Positions 35,104 through 43,919 of a stretch of 64,000 nt of DNA are shown in pieces. The notes beneath the pieces were generated by a model, which was not told the DNA's origin, ran no database searches, and was given only the letters and a program-made list of their open reading frames with translations. The stretch is taken from the NCBI RefSeq assembly GCF_023101205.1, contig NZ_CP078078.1:1054001-1118000 (forward strand). The letters are read 5' to 3'. This DNA comes from Microbacterium aurugineum (lineage in GTDB: Bacteria > Actinomycetota > Actinomycetes > Actinomycetales > Microbacteriaceae). Position numbers and translations under genes: made by a program. The stretch's first letter is position 1. Every line of letters starts with the position of its first letter.

Positions 35104-36728
35104 TCTGCTTCCTTTCGCTGCTCGCGCACCATGTCCACGACCTCGTCGTACTTGGGCGAGTTCATGAAGTTGTCGACCGACACGTGGACCGAGTCCGGCG
35201 ACTTGGCCGTGGCGCGCTCGGTGAGCTGCTGCTGGGTGATCACCACGTCGGCCGTGCCGTCGAGGTTGGCGATCGCCTGGTTGGTGACCGTGATGTCCTC
35301 GATGCCCGCCTTCTTGAGCTTGTTCCGCAAGACGCTCGCGCCCATGGCGGAGGAGCCCATACCGGCGTCGCAGGCGAAGACGATGCGCTCGATCGGAGTG
35401 GTCGCGACTGCAGTGGTGCTCGGGGCGGCCGCGGAGGCCGTGGTCGCCGTCGACGTGCGCAGCGCGTCCATCGCGGCGGACGACTTGCCCTTGTTCGCCT
35501 CGGTCTGTGCGATCGCGGCACCGAAGGAGTCACCCTCGGCTTCGAGGTCGCGCTTGCGCGAGGCCCGCAGGATGACGCCGGTGATGAGGAACGTCACCGT
35601 CGCGGCGATGATGACCGACAGGTACACGACGAGGAGGTTGCCGACACCGGGTCCGATGGCCGCGGCGGTCACCGCGATGATGCTGCCGGGGGCCGCGGGG
35701 AAGGCCAGGCCGCCGCCGAGGACCATGTTCGTGGTGACACCGGCCGCGCCACCCGCGATGAGTGCGAGGATCGTGGTCGGCTTGCTCAGCGCGTACGGGA
35801 AGTAGATCTCGTGGATACCGCCGAAGAACTGGATGATCGCCGCTCCGGGGGCCGAGGCCTTCGCAGCGCCCACGCCGAAGAAGGTGAATGCCAGCAGCAG
35901 GCCGAGCCCGGGCCCGGGGTTCGCCTCGATGAGGAAGAGGATCGACTTGCCGGTCTCCGCGGCCTGCTCGATGCCCAGCGGGGTGAACACACCGTGGTTG
36001 ATGGCGTTGTTCAGGAACAGGACCTTCGCCGGCTCGACGATGATCGACACCAGCGGCAGCAGGTTGAGCGTGACGAGCCAGTCGACGGCTGTCCCCAGCA
36101 CGGCACTGATGCCGAGCATGACGGGCCCGAAGGCGAAGAACCCGACGATCGCGAGGATCATGCCCAGGATGCCCGCCGAGAAGTTGTTGACCAGCATCTC
36201 GAAGCCGGGGCGGATCTTGCCGTCCCACAGGCGGTCCACCTGCTTCATGATCCAGGCGGCGATCGGACCCATGATCATGGCGCCGAGGAACATCGGGATG
36301 TTCGTGCCGACGATGACGCCGACGGTCGCGATCGTGGCGACCACTCCGCCGCGCTCGCCGTAGACCATGCGGCCGGCGGTGTTCGCGATCAGCAGCGGCA
36401 GCAGGTAGGTGACCATCGGGCCGACGAGGCCGACGTAGGCCAGGACGTTTCCGTCGGCACTCTCGGTGACGGCCGTCATCGCGCCCTGCCAGCCGAGGAC
36501 GGCGGAGTCGCCGCCACCGCCGATGATCTCGGCGACGCCGGCCCAGTGCCAGCGGAAGGGACTCTCGGCCCCGAAGAAGCCCTTCGGGATGAAGAGCATC
36601 GTGATGAAGCCCCAGGCGATGAAGGCCGCGATGTTGGGCATGATCATGCCCGAGAGGAACGTGCCGAAGCGTTGCACTCCTACGCGGACGCCGCCGGTTC
36701 TCGTGGCGGCAGGTGACGTCGTCGTCAT
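35100..36728 (-). CDS. mtlA: Mannitol-specific PTS EIICB permease
   Basis: 542 residues. EIIC membrane domain (about 20-390) with FGGIHEIYFPY (about 302-312), the conserved substrate-site loop; an Ala/Ser/Thr-rich linker (about 400-443); EIIB domain with phospho-cysteine C453 in VFACDAGMGSSAMGA. Imports mannitol as mannitol-1-phosphate. Starts at ATG 36728, overlapping the ptsI stop. Confidence 0.95.
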   Translation of the reverse strand: MTTTSPAATRTGGVRVGVQRFGTFLSGMIMPNIAAFIAWGFITMLFIPKGFFGAESPFRWHWAGVAEIIGGGGDSAVLGWQGAMTAVTESADGNVLAYVGLVGPMVTYLLPLLIANTAGRMVYGERGGVVATIATVGVIVGTNIPMFLGAMIMGPIAAWIMKQVDRLWDGKIRPGFEMLVNNFSAGILGMILAIVGFFAFGPVMLGISAVLGTAVDWLVTLNLLPLVSIIVEPAKVLFLNNAINHGVFTPLGIEQAAETGKSILFLIEANPGPGLGLLLAFTFFGVGAAKASAPGAAIIQFFGGIHEIYFPYALSKPTTILALIAGGAAGVTTNMVLGGGLAFPAAPGSIIAVTAAAIGPGVGNLLVVYLSVIIAATVTFLITGVILRASRKRDLEAEGDSFGAAIAQTEANKGKSSAAMDALRTSTATTASAAAPSTTAVATTPIERIVFACDAGMGSSAMGASVLRNKLKKAGIEDITVTNQAIANLDGTADVVITQQQLTERATAKSPDSVHVSVDNFMNSPKYDEVVDMVREQRKEAE

Positions 36729-38410
36729 GATGTCGTCTCTTTCTTGTGGAGGGTGATTTCCGCGGCGAGCGTCGCCACGGCGGTTCGGGCGGAGGAGGCA
36801 TCGTCAGCGGCCAGGGCGGCTTCGGCGAGGCTCCGCGCCTCGGACGGGGTGTGTTCGGAGAGTGCGTGTCGCACGTCGGCCAGCGCGGACGGGGCCATCG
36901 AGAGGCTCGTGGCGCCGAGCCCGACGAGCACGACCGCCAGCAGAGGGTCCGCCGCCGCTTCGCCGCAGATGCCGACGGGCTTCCCGAGACGCGCTCCCGC
37001 CTCGCCGACCTCGCGCACGAGGCGCAGGACGGCAGGATGCCAGGGGTCTTGGAAGCCGGCGACGGAGCCGAGCATGCGGTCCGCCGCCATCGTGTACTGG
37101 GTCAGATCGTTGGTGCCGATCGAGGCGAAATCGGCGTGCGCGAGCACGCGGTCAGCGAGCAGAGCATTCGCCGGGATCTCGACCATGACGCCGGCCGTCG
37201 TGAGCCCGTACTCGCGGGCGAGATCCGTGAAGTACCTGGTCTCCTCGACGGTGGCGACCATGGGGGCCATCACCCAGAGGTCGGCCTCGGTCTCGGCGTC
37301 CGCCTCGGCGAGGGCCGTCAGCTGCTCGCGGAGGATGTCCTCGCTCGCTCGCAAGGCACGAAGGCCCCGGAGCCCCAGCGCAGGATTCTCCTCGTGGGCG
37401 TCGTTGAGGAAGGCGAGGGGCTTGTCCGCACCGGCGTCCAGCATCCGCACCACGACCTTCTTGCCGGGGAACGCGGCCAGCAGCTCGCGGTAGGACTCGC
37501 GCTGCTGGGCGACCGTCGGCGCCTGAGCCGAGGAGAGGAACAGGAACTCGGTGCGGAAGAGCCCGACGCCCTCGGCCCCCCGAGCGACCGCATCCGCGGC
37601 GTCTGCGGGCTTCCCCAGATTCGCGAGCAGCGCGACAGGCGTGCCGTCGGCGAGGGCGCCGGGAGTCAGCGGAGCGGCGTCGGCTGCACGACGGGCGGCC
37701 GCGCGCTCCGTGGCGCGGCTCTTCTGCGCATCGGTGGGCTCGCGGGTCACGACGCCCGCGGCCGCATCCACGATCACCGTCTCACCCGTCACCAGCTGCG
37801 CGCCGTCCGCGACGCCCACGATCGCGACGATGCCCTTCTCCCGGGCGAGGATCGCGGTGTGCGAGGTGGGCCCGCCGTCGGTCGTGATCAGTGCGAGCAC
37901 CTGATCCAGGTCGAGCAGGGCGGTGTCGGCCGGGGCGAGATCGCGTGCGACCAGGACGAACGGGTGCCCGGGGTTCGGGACACCGGGCGCCTCGACGCCG
38001 CGGAGGTGCGCGAGCACACGCTGAGCGATGTCATCGAGATCGGCGGCGCGCTCGCCGAGGTAGCCGCCGACGGCCTCGAGCGTCGCGCGGAAGCCGGCGA
38101 AGGCGTCGTGCACGGCCCACTCGGCGGTCGCGCCGGCATCGATGCGGGCGTCGACCTCGTCCTGGAGTGTCGGATCTTCGGCGATCATCGCCTGGGCCTC
38201 GAGCACCTCCTGAGCGGAGCCTCCTGCGGTCCGGCCGCGCTCGTTCAACTCCCGGGCGACGGTCGCGACGGCCTCGTGCACACGGGTGCGCTCGGCGTCT
38301 GCTCCGGCGGTGCTCGGCGTGTTCTCCGGAGCGGGCATCGCTTCGGACATGCGGATGACCGGTCCCTGTGCCACCCCGAGACCGATCCCCACACCCCGCA
38401 GCTCGCTCAT
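36725..38410 (-). CDS. ptsI: PTS enzyme I (phosphoenolpyruvate-protein phosphotransferase)
   Basis: 561 residues, near the usual 570. Autophosphorylates from PEP at H184 (TTDGGPTSHTAILARE), then phosphorylates HPr. The C-terminal PEP domain has GLFRTEFLFL, LRGLRAL and the catalytic Cys near the end (PVGICGEAA). It is embedded in the mannitol operon between HPr and MtlA rather than standing with a general pts locus. Confidence 0.96.
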   Translation of the reverse strand: MSELRGVGIGLGVAQGPVIRMSEAMPAPENTPSTAGADAERTRVHEAVATVARELNERGRTAGGSAQEVLEAQAMIAEDPTLQDEVDARIDAGATAEWAVHDAFAGFRATLEAVGGYLGERAADLDDIAQRVLAHLRGVEAPGVPNPGHPFVLVARDLAPADTALLDLDQVLALITTDGGPTSHTAILAREKGIVAIVGVADGAQLVTGETVIVDAAAGVVTREPTDAQKSRATERAAARRAADAAPLTPGALADGTPVALLANLGKPADAADAVARGAEGVGLFRTEFLFLSSAQAPTVAQQRESYRELLAAFPGKKVVVRMLDAGADKPLAFLNDAHEENPALGLRGLRALRASEDILREQLTALAEADAETEADLWVMAPMVATVEETRYFTDLAREYGLTTAGVMVEIPANALLADRVLAHADFASIGTNDLTQYTMAADRMLGSVAGFQDPWHPAVLRLVREVGEAGARLGKPVGICGEAAADPLLAVVLVGLGATSLSMAPSALADVRHALSEHTPSEARSLAEAALAADDASSARTAVATLAAEITLHKKETTS

Positions 38411-38688
38411 CCGGCGGCCTCCTGATCATGGTCTGTGGTGAGGAGCTCGGTGAGGGTGTCGAGCACGCCCTCGGCACCGTCCCCCTCGGCGGCGAGCGTC
38501 ACGTAGTCGCCGTACTCGACCGCCAGGGCGATGACACCGAGGATGCTCGCCGCATTGACCGGCTTGCCCGAATCCTTGGCGATCGTGACGGCGACGCCGG
38601 AGTCCTTCGCCGCCTGCGCGAAGAGTTTCGCCGGGCGGGCGTGCAATCCGTGGGAGGAGCCGATCCGGACGGTGCGGGTGGCGGTCAT
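38407..38688 (-). CDS. ptsH: Phosphocarrier HPr
   Basis: 93 residues. Phospho-acceptor H16 in SSHGLHARPA. The region NAASILGVIALAVEYGD corresponds to the regulatory Ser-46 loop, with a Ser in place, though HPr kinase is generally absent from actinobacteria. Start ATG 38688 overlaps the IIB stop, stop overlaps ptsI. Slightly long because of an extra C-terminal acidic stretch. Confidence 0.95.
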   Translation of the reverse strand: MTATRTVRIGSSHGLHARPAKLFAQAAKDSGVAVTIAKDSGKPVNAASILGVIALAVEYGDYVTLAAEGDGAEGVLDTLTELLTTDHDQEAAG

Positions 38689-39002
38689 GATGTTCCTTTC
38701 GGGGTGTCGCCGGCGGCGGCGAGGATCGATCGGGCGTAGACGAGGGTGCGGGAGCCGTCCCGGTCCGTGAAGACGTCCCCGGGGAGCACCGCGACGGGCG
38801 CGTGCGCACGGGCGCGGATGGCTTCCAGCCGGTCGCCCAGGTGAGGGCCGACGAGGACGAGGTCGACATCGGAGTCCGACACGGAGCTCTCCATCCCCGC
38901 CGTCGCCTCCCAGCCGAGGCCGGCCGTCGCCGCCGCACTCCGGAGCCGCTGTGCGACGAACGTGCTCGACGCGCCGGCGCCGCACACCACGAGGATCCTC
39001 AT
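38685..39002 (-). CDS. Stand-alone PTS IIB-like protein
   Basis: 105 residues. RILVVCGAGASSTFVAQRL resembles the lactose/cellobiose-type IIB fold, with phospho-cysteine C7. It is not the mannitol-type EIIB, which is already fused in MtlA, and no matching IIA or IIC is nearby. First gene of the PTS operon; GGAAGGTGGG lies upstream of ATG 39002. It could serve another sugar's permease elsewhere or act as a phospho-relay to the MtlR regulator. Role uncertain. Confidence 0.8.
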   Translation of the reverse strand: MRILVVCGAGASSTFVAQRLRSAAATAGLGWEATAGMESSVSDSDVDLVLVGPHLGDRLEAIRARAHAPVAVLPGDVFTDRDGSRTLVYARSILAAAGDTPKGTS

Positions 39003-39063
39003 CGATTCCCACCTTCCTGAGAACAGTCTGTGAACCGGAAGGATCCTGCGCCAACACGTTCCT

Positions 39064-39079
39064 TTCCGCCCCCGCGGAA
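39064..39079. promoter_or_regulatory. Inverted repeat in the PTS/mtlR divergent region
   Basis: TTCCGC-CCCC-GCGGAA, a perfect 6-bp palindromic pair midway in the 165-bp gap (39003-39167) between the PTS operon and its regulator gene; candidate binding site for the regulator. Further GGAAGG and CCTTTCC stretches flank it. Confidence 0.35.
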
Positions 39080-39167
39080 CAGCGCCTTCCGCCCGAGCGC
39101 GTCGGCAAGCTGACATCATGGAGACCACGTCGAGACAGTGCGGTCAGCACGCGGGAAGGGAAGGCTC

Positions 39168-41090
39168 ATGTCGCGCCAGCGTCAGGACCAGCTCCTCGCC
39201 GTGCTGCTGCGACAAGAGGGCTGGGCGACGGCGGGCAGCCTCGCCGATCTGCTCGGAGTCACCCCGCGCAGCATCCGCTCCTACGTCGCCGCTCTGAACG
39301 CGCGGTCGCCCGGTGCCGACGTGATCGAGTCCTCTCCGGCGGGCTACCGCGCGGGACCCGGGGCTCGTGGAGCGCTCCGGAGGCGACAGGCCGGGGAATC
39401 CGCACCCCGTGACCGTCTGCACACGCTCGTGCGGCGGCTTCTGGATGTGCCGGCGGGGATCGACGTGTTCGACACCGCAGACGAACTCCACGTCAGCGAG
39501 GCCACCCTCGAAGCGGACCTGGTCCGCGTGCGGGGTCTGCTCGACGGCACCGAGCTCGTGCTCGAGCGCGACCGGGAGAACGTGCGACTCCGCGGCGACG
39601 AGGCCGCGCAACGACGTCTTCTCAGCCGACTCGCCCACGACGAGATGGACGACGCCTCCTTCCACCCCGAGACCTTCCGTCGTGCCCTCTCCGGGTCCGC
39701 GGTCGCCGCCAGCGCTGTGGGTCCCTTCAAGTCCGCGCTGGTCCGGGAACTGGGCGAGCTCGGCTACTACGTGAACGAGCTCGCGATCGCCGACGTCCTC
39801 CTCCACATCGCCATCGCGGCGGAGCGTGTCGCCGCCGGACACGCGCTCGACTCCTCACCGGCCGGTGCGCGGGAGGAGATCCCCCGGGTGGGTGCGGTCA
39901 TCGCCCGGCTGGCGTCCGAGCACTTCTCGGTCGTGCTCGGTGAGGGCGACAGCGGTCACCTCGCCTCCCTCGTCCTGACCCGCATCGTCGCGCCGGGGGA
40001 GGCCGCGACCCGCGAGGTGGCACGCAGCGGGGTGGACCCCGCGGTCGAGGCCGCCGTCCGTGCGGAGATCAGCAGAGCCGCCGAGGACTTCCAGGTGGAC
40101 CTCGTCGACGAGACGTTCGTGCTCCGGCTCGCGCTGCACGTGCAGAACCTGTTGCGACGAGCGGAGGAGAGCGCGTTGACGCGCAACCCGCTCACCCGCT
40201 CGCTCAAGACCACCTATCCGATGATCTTCGAAGTGGCGGTGTCGATCGCGAGCGGCCTTCACGACCGCGTCGGGACGCCCATCCACGACGACGAGATCGC
40301 GTACATCGCGATGCACGTGGGCGGGAGGCTGGAGCGCAGCCGCAAGGCCGAGTCGATCCTCACGGCCACGATCGTCTGCCCCGGATATCACGAGCTGCAC
40401 GAGCTGCTCCGCTCGAGTGTCGACCGCTCGCTGGGGTCGGCGATCGAGGTCACCACCGTCGTGACCAACGTCGACCCCGATTGGGCGTCCTTCGACACCG
40501 ACCTCGTGCTCAGCACGATCGAGCCGGGTCAGGCGGGCGACCGTTTCGTCCGGATCCAGCCGTTCCTGACCGATGCCGACGTCGACCGGATCCAACAGGC
40601 CGCCGCCCGGGTGCGCCGCGGACGACGGCTCACCCGCCTCCGCGGCGAGCTCGCCCGCTACTTCCTGGCGGACGCCTACGTGTTCCCGCTGCCGGACGAG
40701 GGGGAAGAGGCGATCATCCGCCGCCTCGGGGGGTTGCTGGTGCAGGCCGGGCTCATCGGTGAGGACTACATCGAGAACACGATCGTGCGCGAGCGGATGT
40801 CATCGACCGCGTTCACCGATGCGCTCGCCGTCCCGCATGCGCTGCAGATGACCGCGACCCGCACGGCCATCGCGATCGGGGTGGCGGACGGCTCGGCCGC
40901 CTGGGGGGACGGCCGGGTGCAGGTCGTCGCGCTCGCCGCGTTCAGCGAGAGCGACCGTGCGGCGTTCCAGACGGTGTTCGAGCAGCTGGTCGAGGTGTTC
41001 AGCGAACGCGAGAGCGTGCAGCGGATCGTCCGTCGGGGGTCGACGTTCGAGGCGTTCCTCGATGAGCTCGTCGCCGTGATCGACGGCTGA
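39168..41090 (+). CDS. mtlR: PRD-containing PTS-controlled transcriptional activator, MtlR-like
   Basis: 640 residues. Domain order: HTH_11 (about 3-60), a second helix-turn-helix/Mga-like region (about 85-150), PRD1 (about 180-285, H213 and H264), PRD2 (about 290-395, H324 and H383), a IIB-like domain with C404 (TIVCPGYHELHE), and an EIIA-mannitol-like domain (about 500-640) with H557 (LAVPHALQ). All phospho-sites known from Bacillus MtlR have counterparts, so activity should be set by PTS phosphorylation and mannitol flux. Start ATG 39168 has GGGAAGGGAAGG upstream. Divergent from the operon it should activate. Confidence 0.92.
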   Translation: MSRQRQDQLLAVLLRQEGWATAGSLADLLGVTPRSIRSYVAALNARSPGADVIESSPAGYRAGPGARGALRRRQAGESAPRDRLHTLVRRLLDVPAGIDVFDTADELHVSEATLEADLVRVRGLLDGTELVLERDRENVRLRGDEAAQRRLLSRLAHDEMDDASFHPETFRRALSGSAVAASAVGPFKSALVRELGELGYYVNELAIADVLLHIAIAAERVAAGHALDSSPAGAREEIPRVGAVIARLASEHFSVVLGEGDSGHLASLVLTRIVAPGEAATREVARSGVDPAVEAAVRAEISRAAEDFQVDLVDETFVLRLALHVQNLLRRAEESALTRNPLTRSLKTTYPMIFEVAVSIASGLHDRVGTPIHDDEIAYIAMHVGGRLERSRKAESILTATIVCPGYHELHELLRSSVDRSLGSAIEVTTVVTNVDPDWASFDTDLVLSTIEPGQAGDRFVRIQPFLTDADVDRIQQAAARVRRGRRLTRLRGELARYFLADAYVFPLPDEGEEAIIRRLGGLLVQAGLIGEDYIENTIVRERMSSTAFTDALAVPHALQMTATRTAIAIGVADGSAAWGDGRVQVVALAAFSESDRAAFQTVFEQLVEVFSERESVQRIVRRGSTFEAFLDELVAVIDG

Positions 41091-41096
41091 CCGCCG

Positions 41097-41360
41097 TCAC
41101 CCCCGCGGGGCGAGCACCTCGGCGAGCTGATCGAGGACGGCCTCCGCGGTGTCGGAGGCCGTCGTCTCGAGCACCACGGCATCCCCGGACGAGATGCCGA
41201 GGTCCATGACAGCCAGCACGCTGCTCAGGTCGACGGTGGTGCCGTCCTCCGTCCGCAGGGTCACGGGGGTGCTGTGCGACTGCGCGAGGCGCACCAGCTC
41301 CGCCACCGGACGGGCGTGCACGCCGTTGTGGGCGCTGACGATGAGGCGTCGGACCGGCAT
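41097..41360 (-). CDS. Second HPr-family phosphocarrier
   Basis: 87 residues, the canonical HPr length. H15 in SAHNGVHARPV is the phospho-acceptor; DLSSVLAVMDLGISSGD is the Ser-46 loop. Distinct in sequence from the HPr in the PTS operon. It is the last gene after the phosphohexomutase (1-bp gap) and is convergent with mtlR, 6 bp away. Could be a redundant carrier or a regulator with a separate partner. Confidence 0.88.
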   Translation of the reverse strand: MPVRRLIVSAHNGVHARPVAELVRLAQSHSTPVTLRTEDGTTVDLSSVLAVMDLGISSGDAVVLETTASDTAEAVLDQLAEVLAPRG

Positions 41361-41361
41361 G

Positions 41362-43032
41362 TCAGGTGCGCTCGTCGAGCAGGTTCCGCACTCCGGCCTC
41401 GAGCTCCACGACGGCCGCGGCAGCGGCTTCGGGGGAGTCGGCCCGGGCGTCGATGTAGACCTTGAGCTTGGGTTCGGTTCCGCTCGGGCGCACGATCACG
41501 CGCGAGCCGTCGCCGAGGCGGTACCGCAGCACATCCCCGGAGGGTGCGCCCGGCGCGGCGTGCATCAGGTCCTCGGCCGAGGTGATCGAACGTCCGGCGA
41601 TCTGCGTCGGCGGCAGCGTGCGCAGGGCGAGCATGACGTTGCCGATGACCGCGAGGTCCTCGACGCGCACCGACACCTGTCCGCTGGCGAAGTGCCCGTA
41701 GGTCTCGCCCAACTCGGCGAGCAGGTCGACGAGCGTCGCTCCGCGGTCACGGGCCTCGGCGGCGAGCCCGAGGATCGCGACGGCCGCCGACACTCCGTCC
41801 TTGTCGCGAACCGTCTCCGGGTTCACGAGGTAGCCCAGGGCCTCCTCGAAACCGAAGACGATCCCCGGGGCGCGCGAGATCCACTTGAAACCGGTGAGCG
41901 TCTCGTGGAAGTCGAGTCCGTGGTGGGCGGCGACGGCGCCGAGACCGGGGGAGGAGACGAGGGAGCATGCGAGGGAGGCGCCCGGTGTGCCGGCGGCCGC
42001 GCGGGCGGCACGTGCCCCGAGCAGCAGCCCGACCTCGTTGCCGGTGAGTCGACGCCACCCGTCCGCGGCCGTCTCGTCCGGAACCGCGACGGCCAGGCGA
42101 TCGGCGTCGGGGTCGTTGGCCAGGATGAAGTCCGCCTTCACCCGCCGAGCCCGCGCGAAGGCGAGATCCATCGCTCCCGGCTCCTCCGGGTTCGGGAAGG
42201 AGACCGTGCGGAAGGTGGCGTCGGGCGTGAGCTGCTCATCCACGACGAAAGGCTGCGGGTAGCCCGCTTCGCGCACGATGCGCGACACCGTCTCCCACCC
42301 CACTCCGTGCATCGCGGTGTAGACCCATCGCATCCCGGTGGCACCGGCGGGTGCGGGGGCCACGGCGGCGGTGGCCGCGACATACGCGTCGACGACGTCC
42401 TCGCCGGCGGTCTCGTAGTCCGTCGAGCGCGGCAGCGCGGCGATCGAGCCGGCATCGGCCGTGCGCTGGATGTGCGCGGCGATCTCGGCATCCGCCGGGG
42501 CGACGATCTGCGAACCCTGGTCGGCGCCGCCGAGATAGACCTTGTAGCCGTTGTCGTTCGGCGGGTTGTGGCTCGCGGTCACCATCACACCGGCGTCGGC
42601 GCCGAAGTGCCGCACGGCGAAGGCGAGCACGGGCGTCGGCAGCAGGCGCGGCAGGAGGATCGCTCGCAGACCCGCGCCGGCGAACAGCTCCGCCGAGTCG
42701 GTCGCGAACACGCGCGAGTTGCGTCGCCCGTCGTAGCCGATCACGACGGTCGGGGTGGTTCCGTGCGTCTTCTCCCGCAGATACGCGGCGAAGCCCGCCG
42801 CGGCCTGGGCGACGAGCACCCGGTTCATCCGGTTGCTTCCGGCGCCGAGCTCGCCGCGGAGCCCCGCGGTGCCGAACTCCAGGCGTCCGCGGAACCGGTC
42901 GTCGAGTTCTGCGGCCGCTGCCGCCTCACCGGCGGACGCCCGCGTGATCAGGCCCGCGAGCTCGTCGCGTGTCTGGTGATCCGGGTCCTGACGCAGCCAG
43001 GCGCGCGCCTGCGCGAGTCTCTCCTCGTTCAC
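41362..43032 (-). CDS. Phosphohexomutase (phosphomannomutase/phosphoglucomutase family, PmmB-like)
   Basis: 556 residues. Interconverts hexose (or pentose) 1- and 6(5)-phosphates. Phosphoserine loop VMVTASHNPPNDNGYKVY with S154, metal loop NDPDADRLAV, sugar loop FGFEEALGYLV, and phosphate loop RPSGTEPKLKVYID. Overlaps the punA stop by 4 bases, so the pair is cotranslated; with PunA making ribose-1-phosphate, a phosphopentomutase-like role is possible, as for the pmmB neighbour of deoD in mycobacteria. Confidence 0.9.
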   Translation of the reverse strand: MNEERLAQARAWLRQDPDHQTRDELAGLITRASAGEAAAAAELDDRFRGRLEFGTAGLRGELGAGSNRMNRVLVAQAAAGFAAYLREKTHGTTPTVVIGYDGRRNSRVFATDSAELFAGAGLRAILLPRLLPTPVLAFAVRHFGADAGVMVTASHNPPNDNGYKVYLGGADQGSQIVAPADAEIAAHIQRTADAGSIAALPRSTDYETAGEDVVDAYVAATAAVAPAPAGATGMRWVYTAMHGVGWETVSRIVREAGYPQPFVVDEQLTPDATFRTVSFPNPEEPGAMDLAFARARRVKADFILANDPDADRLAVAVPDETAADGWRRLTGNEVGLLLGARAARAAAGTPGASLACSLVSSPGLGAVAAHHGLDFHETLTGFKWISRAPGIVFGFEEALGYLVNPETVRDKDGVSAAVAILGLAAEARDRGATLVDLLAELGETYGHFASGQVSVRVEDLAVIGNVMLALRTLPPTQIAGRSITSAEDLMHAAPGAPSGDVLRYRLGDGSRVIVRPSGTEPKLKVYIDARADSPEAAAAAVVELEAGVRNLLDERT

Positions 43033-43862
43033 AGGGCCTCGACCACCCTCGCCAGGAGAGCGGAGATCACCGGCTCCGCCTCACGACCGGCTTCGATCAC
43101 CTCGGCGTGGCTCAGCGGGGTCTGCTGGATGCCCGCGGCCAGATTCGTGATGAGCGAGAACCCGAGGATCTCCATGCCGGCCTCGCGGGCGGCGATCGCT
43201 TCGAGCGCGGTCGACATGCCGACGATGTGTCCGCCGATGTGCTTCGCCATCTGCACCTCCGCCGGGGTCTCGTAGTGCGGACCGCGGAACTGCGTGTACA
43301 CGCCCTCATCGAGCATCGGATCGATCGTGCGCGCGAGGTCGCGCAGTCGCTTCGAATACAGATCGGTGAGGTCGATGAACGTGGCGCCCTCGAGCGGCGA
43401 ATCGGCGGTGAGGTTGATGTGATCGCTGATGAGCACCGGCTGACCGGGTCGCCAGGTCTCACGGATGCCACCGGCGCCGTTGGTGAGCACCATGATCTTG
43501 GCGCCCGTGGCCGCGGCGGTGCGGACGCTGTGCACGACGCGCCGGACGCCGTGGTCTTCGTAGTAGTGCGTGCGTGCGCCGATCACCAGGACGTTCTTGC
43601 CGCCGGGCGTGCGGATGCTGCGCAGCGTGCCGACGTGGCCCTCCAGTGCGGGCTTCGAGAAGCCGGTGACCTCGGTGGCGGGGATCGTGGCGACCGTCTC
43701 GCCGATGATGTCGGCGGCCTTGCCCCAGCCGCTGCCGAGGGTGAGGGCGATGTCATGGTTCTCGACACCGGACAGTCGCGCGATGTCGGCGGCGGCCTGC
43801 GCGGCGACCTCGAAGGGGTTCGCGGTCGGGTCGTCGAGGGGGTTGCTGTGCGTTTCGGGCAT
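43029..43862 (-). CDS. punA: Purine-nucleoside phosphorylase (trimeric type)
   Basis: 277 residues. Phosphorolyses inosine and guanosine to base and ribose-1-phosphate. LTLGSGWGKAAD (phosphate loop), GARTHYYEDHGVRRVVH, LTNGAGGI, FRGPHYETPAEV and GMSTALEAIAA (base/ribose site) are typical. ATG 43862 has TAGAGT (43874-43869) 6 nt upstream: a leaderless start. Divergent from lpdA. Uses the inosine made by Add. Confidence 0.95.
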   Translation of the reverse strand: MPETHSNPLDDPTANPFEVAAQAAADIARLSGVENHDIALTLGSGWGKAADIIGETVATIPATEVTGFSKPALEGHVGTLRSIRTPGGKNVLVIGARTHYYEDHGVRRVVHSVRTAAATGAKIMVLTNGAGGIRETWRPGQPVLISDHINLTADSPLEGATFIDLTDLYSKRLRDLARTIDPMLDEGVYTQFRGPHYETPAEVQMAKHIGGHIVGMSTALEAIAAREAGMEILGFSLITNLAAGIQQTPLSHAEVIEAGREAEPVISALLARVVEAL

Positions 43863-43919
43863 GGATCCACTCTAGGAAGGTGCAGGCTCGGGGGCCAGGA
43901 TTGGGGAAGAATGGATTCC

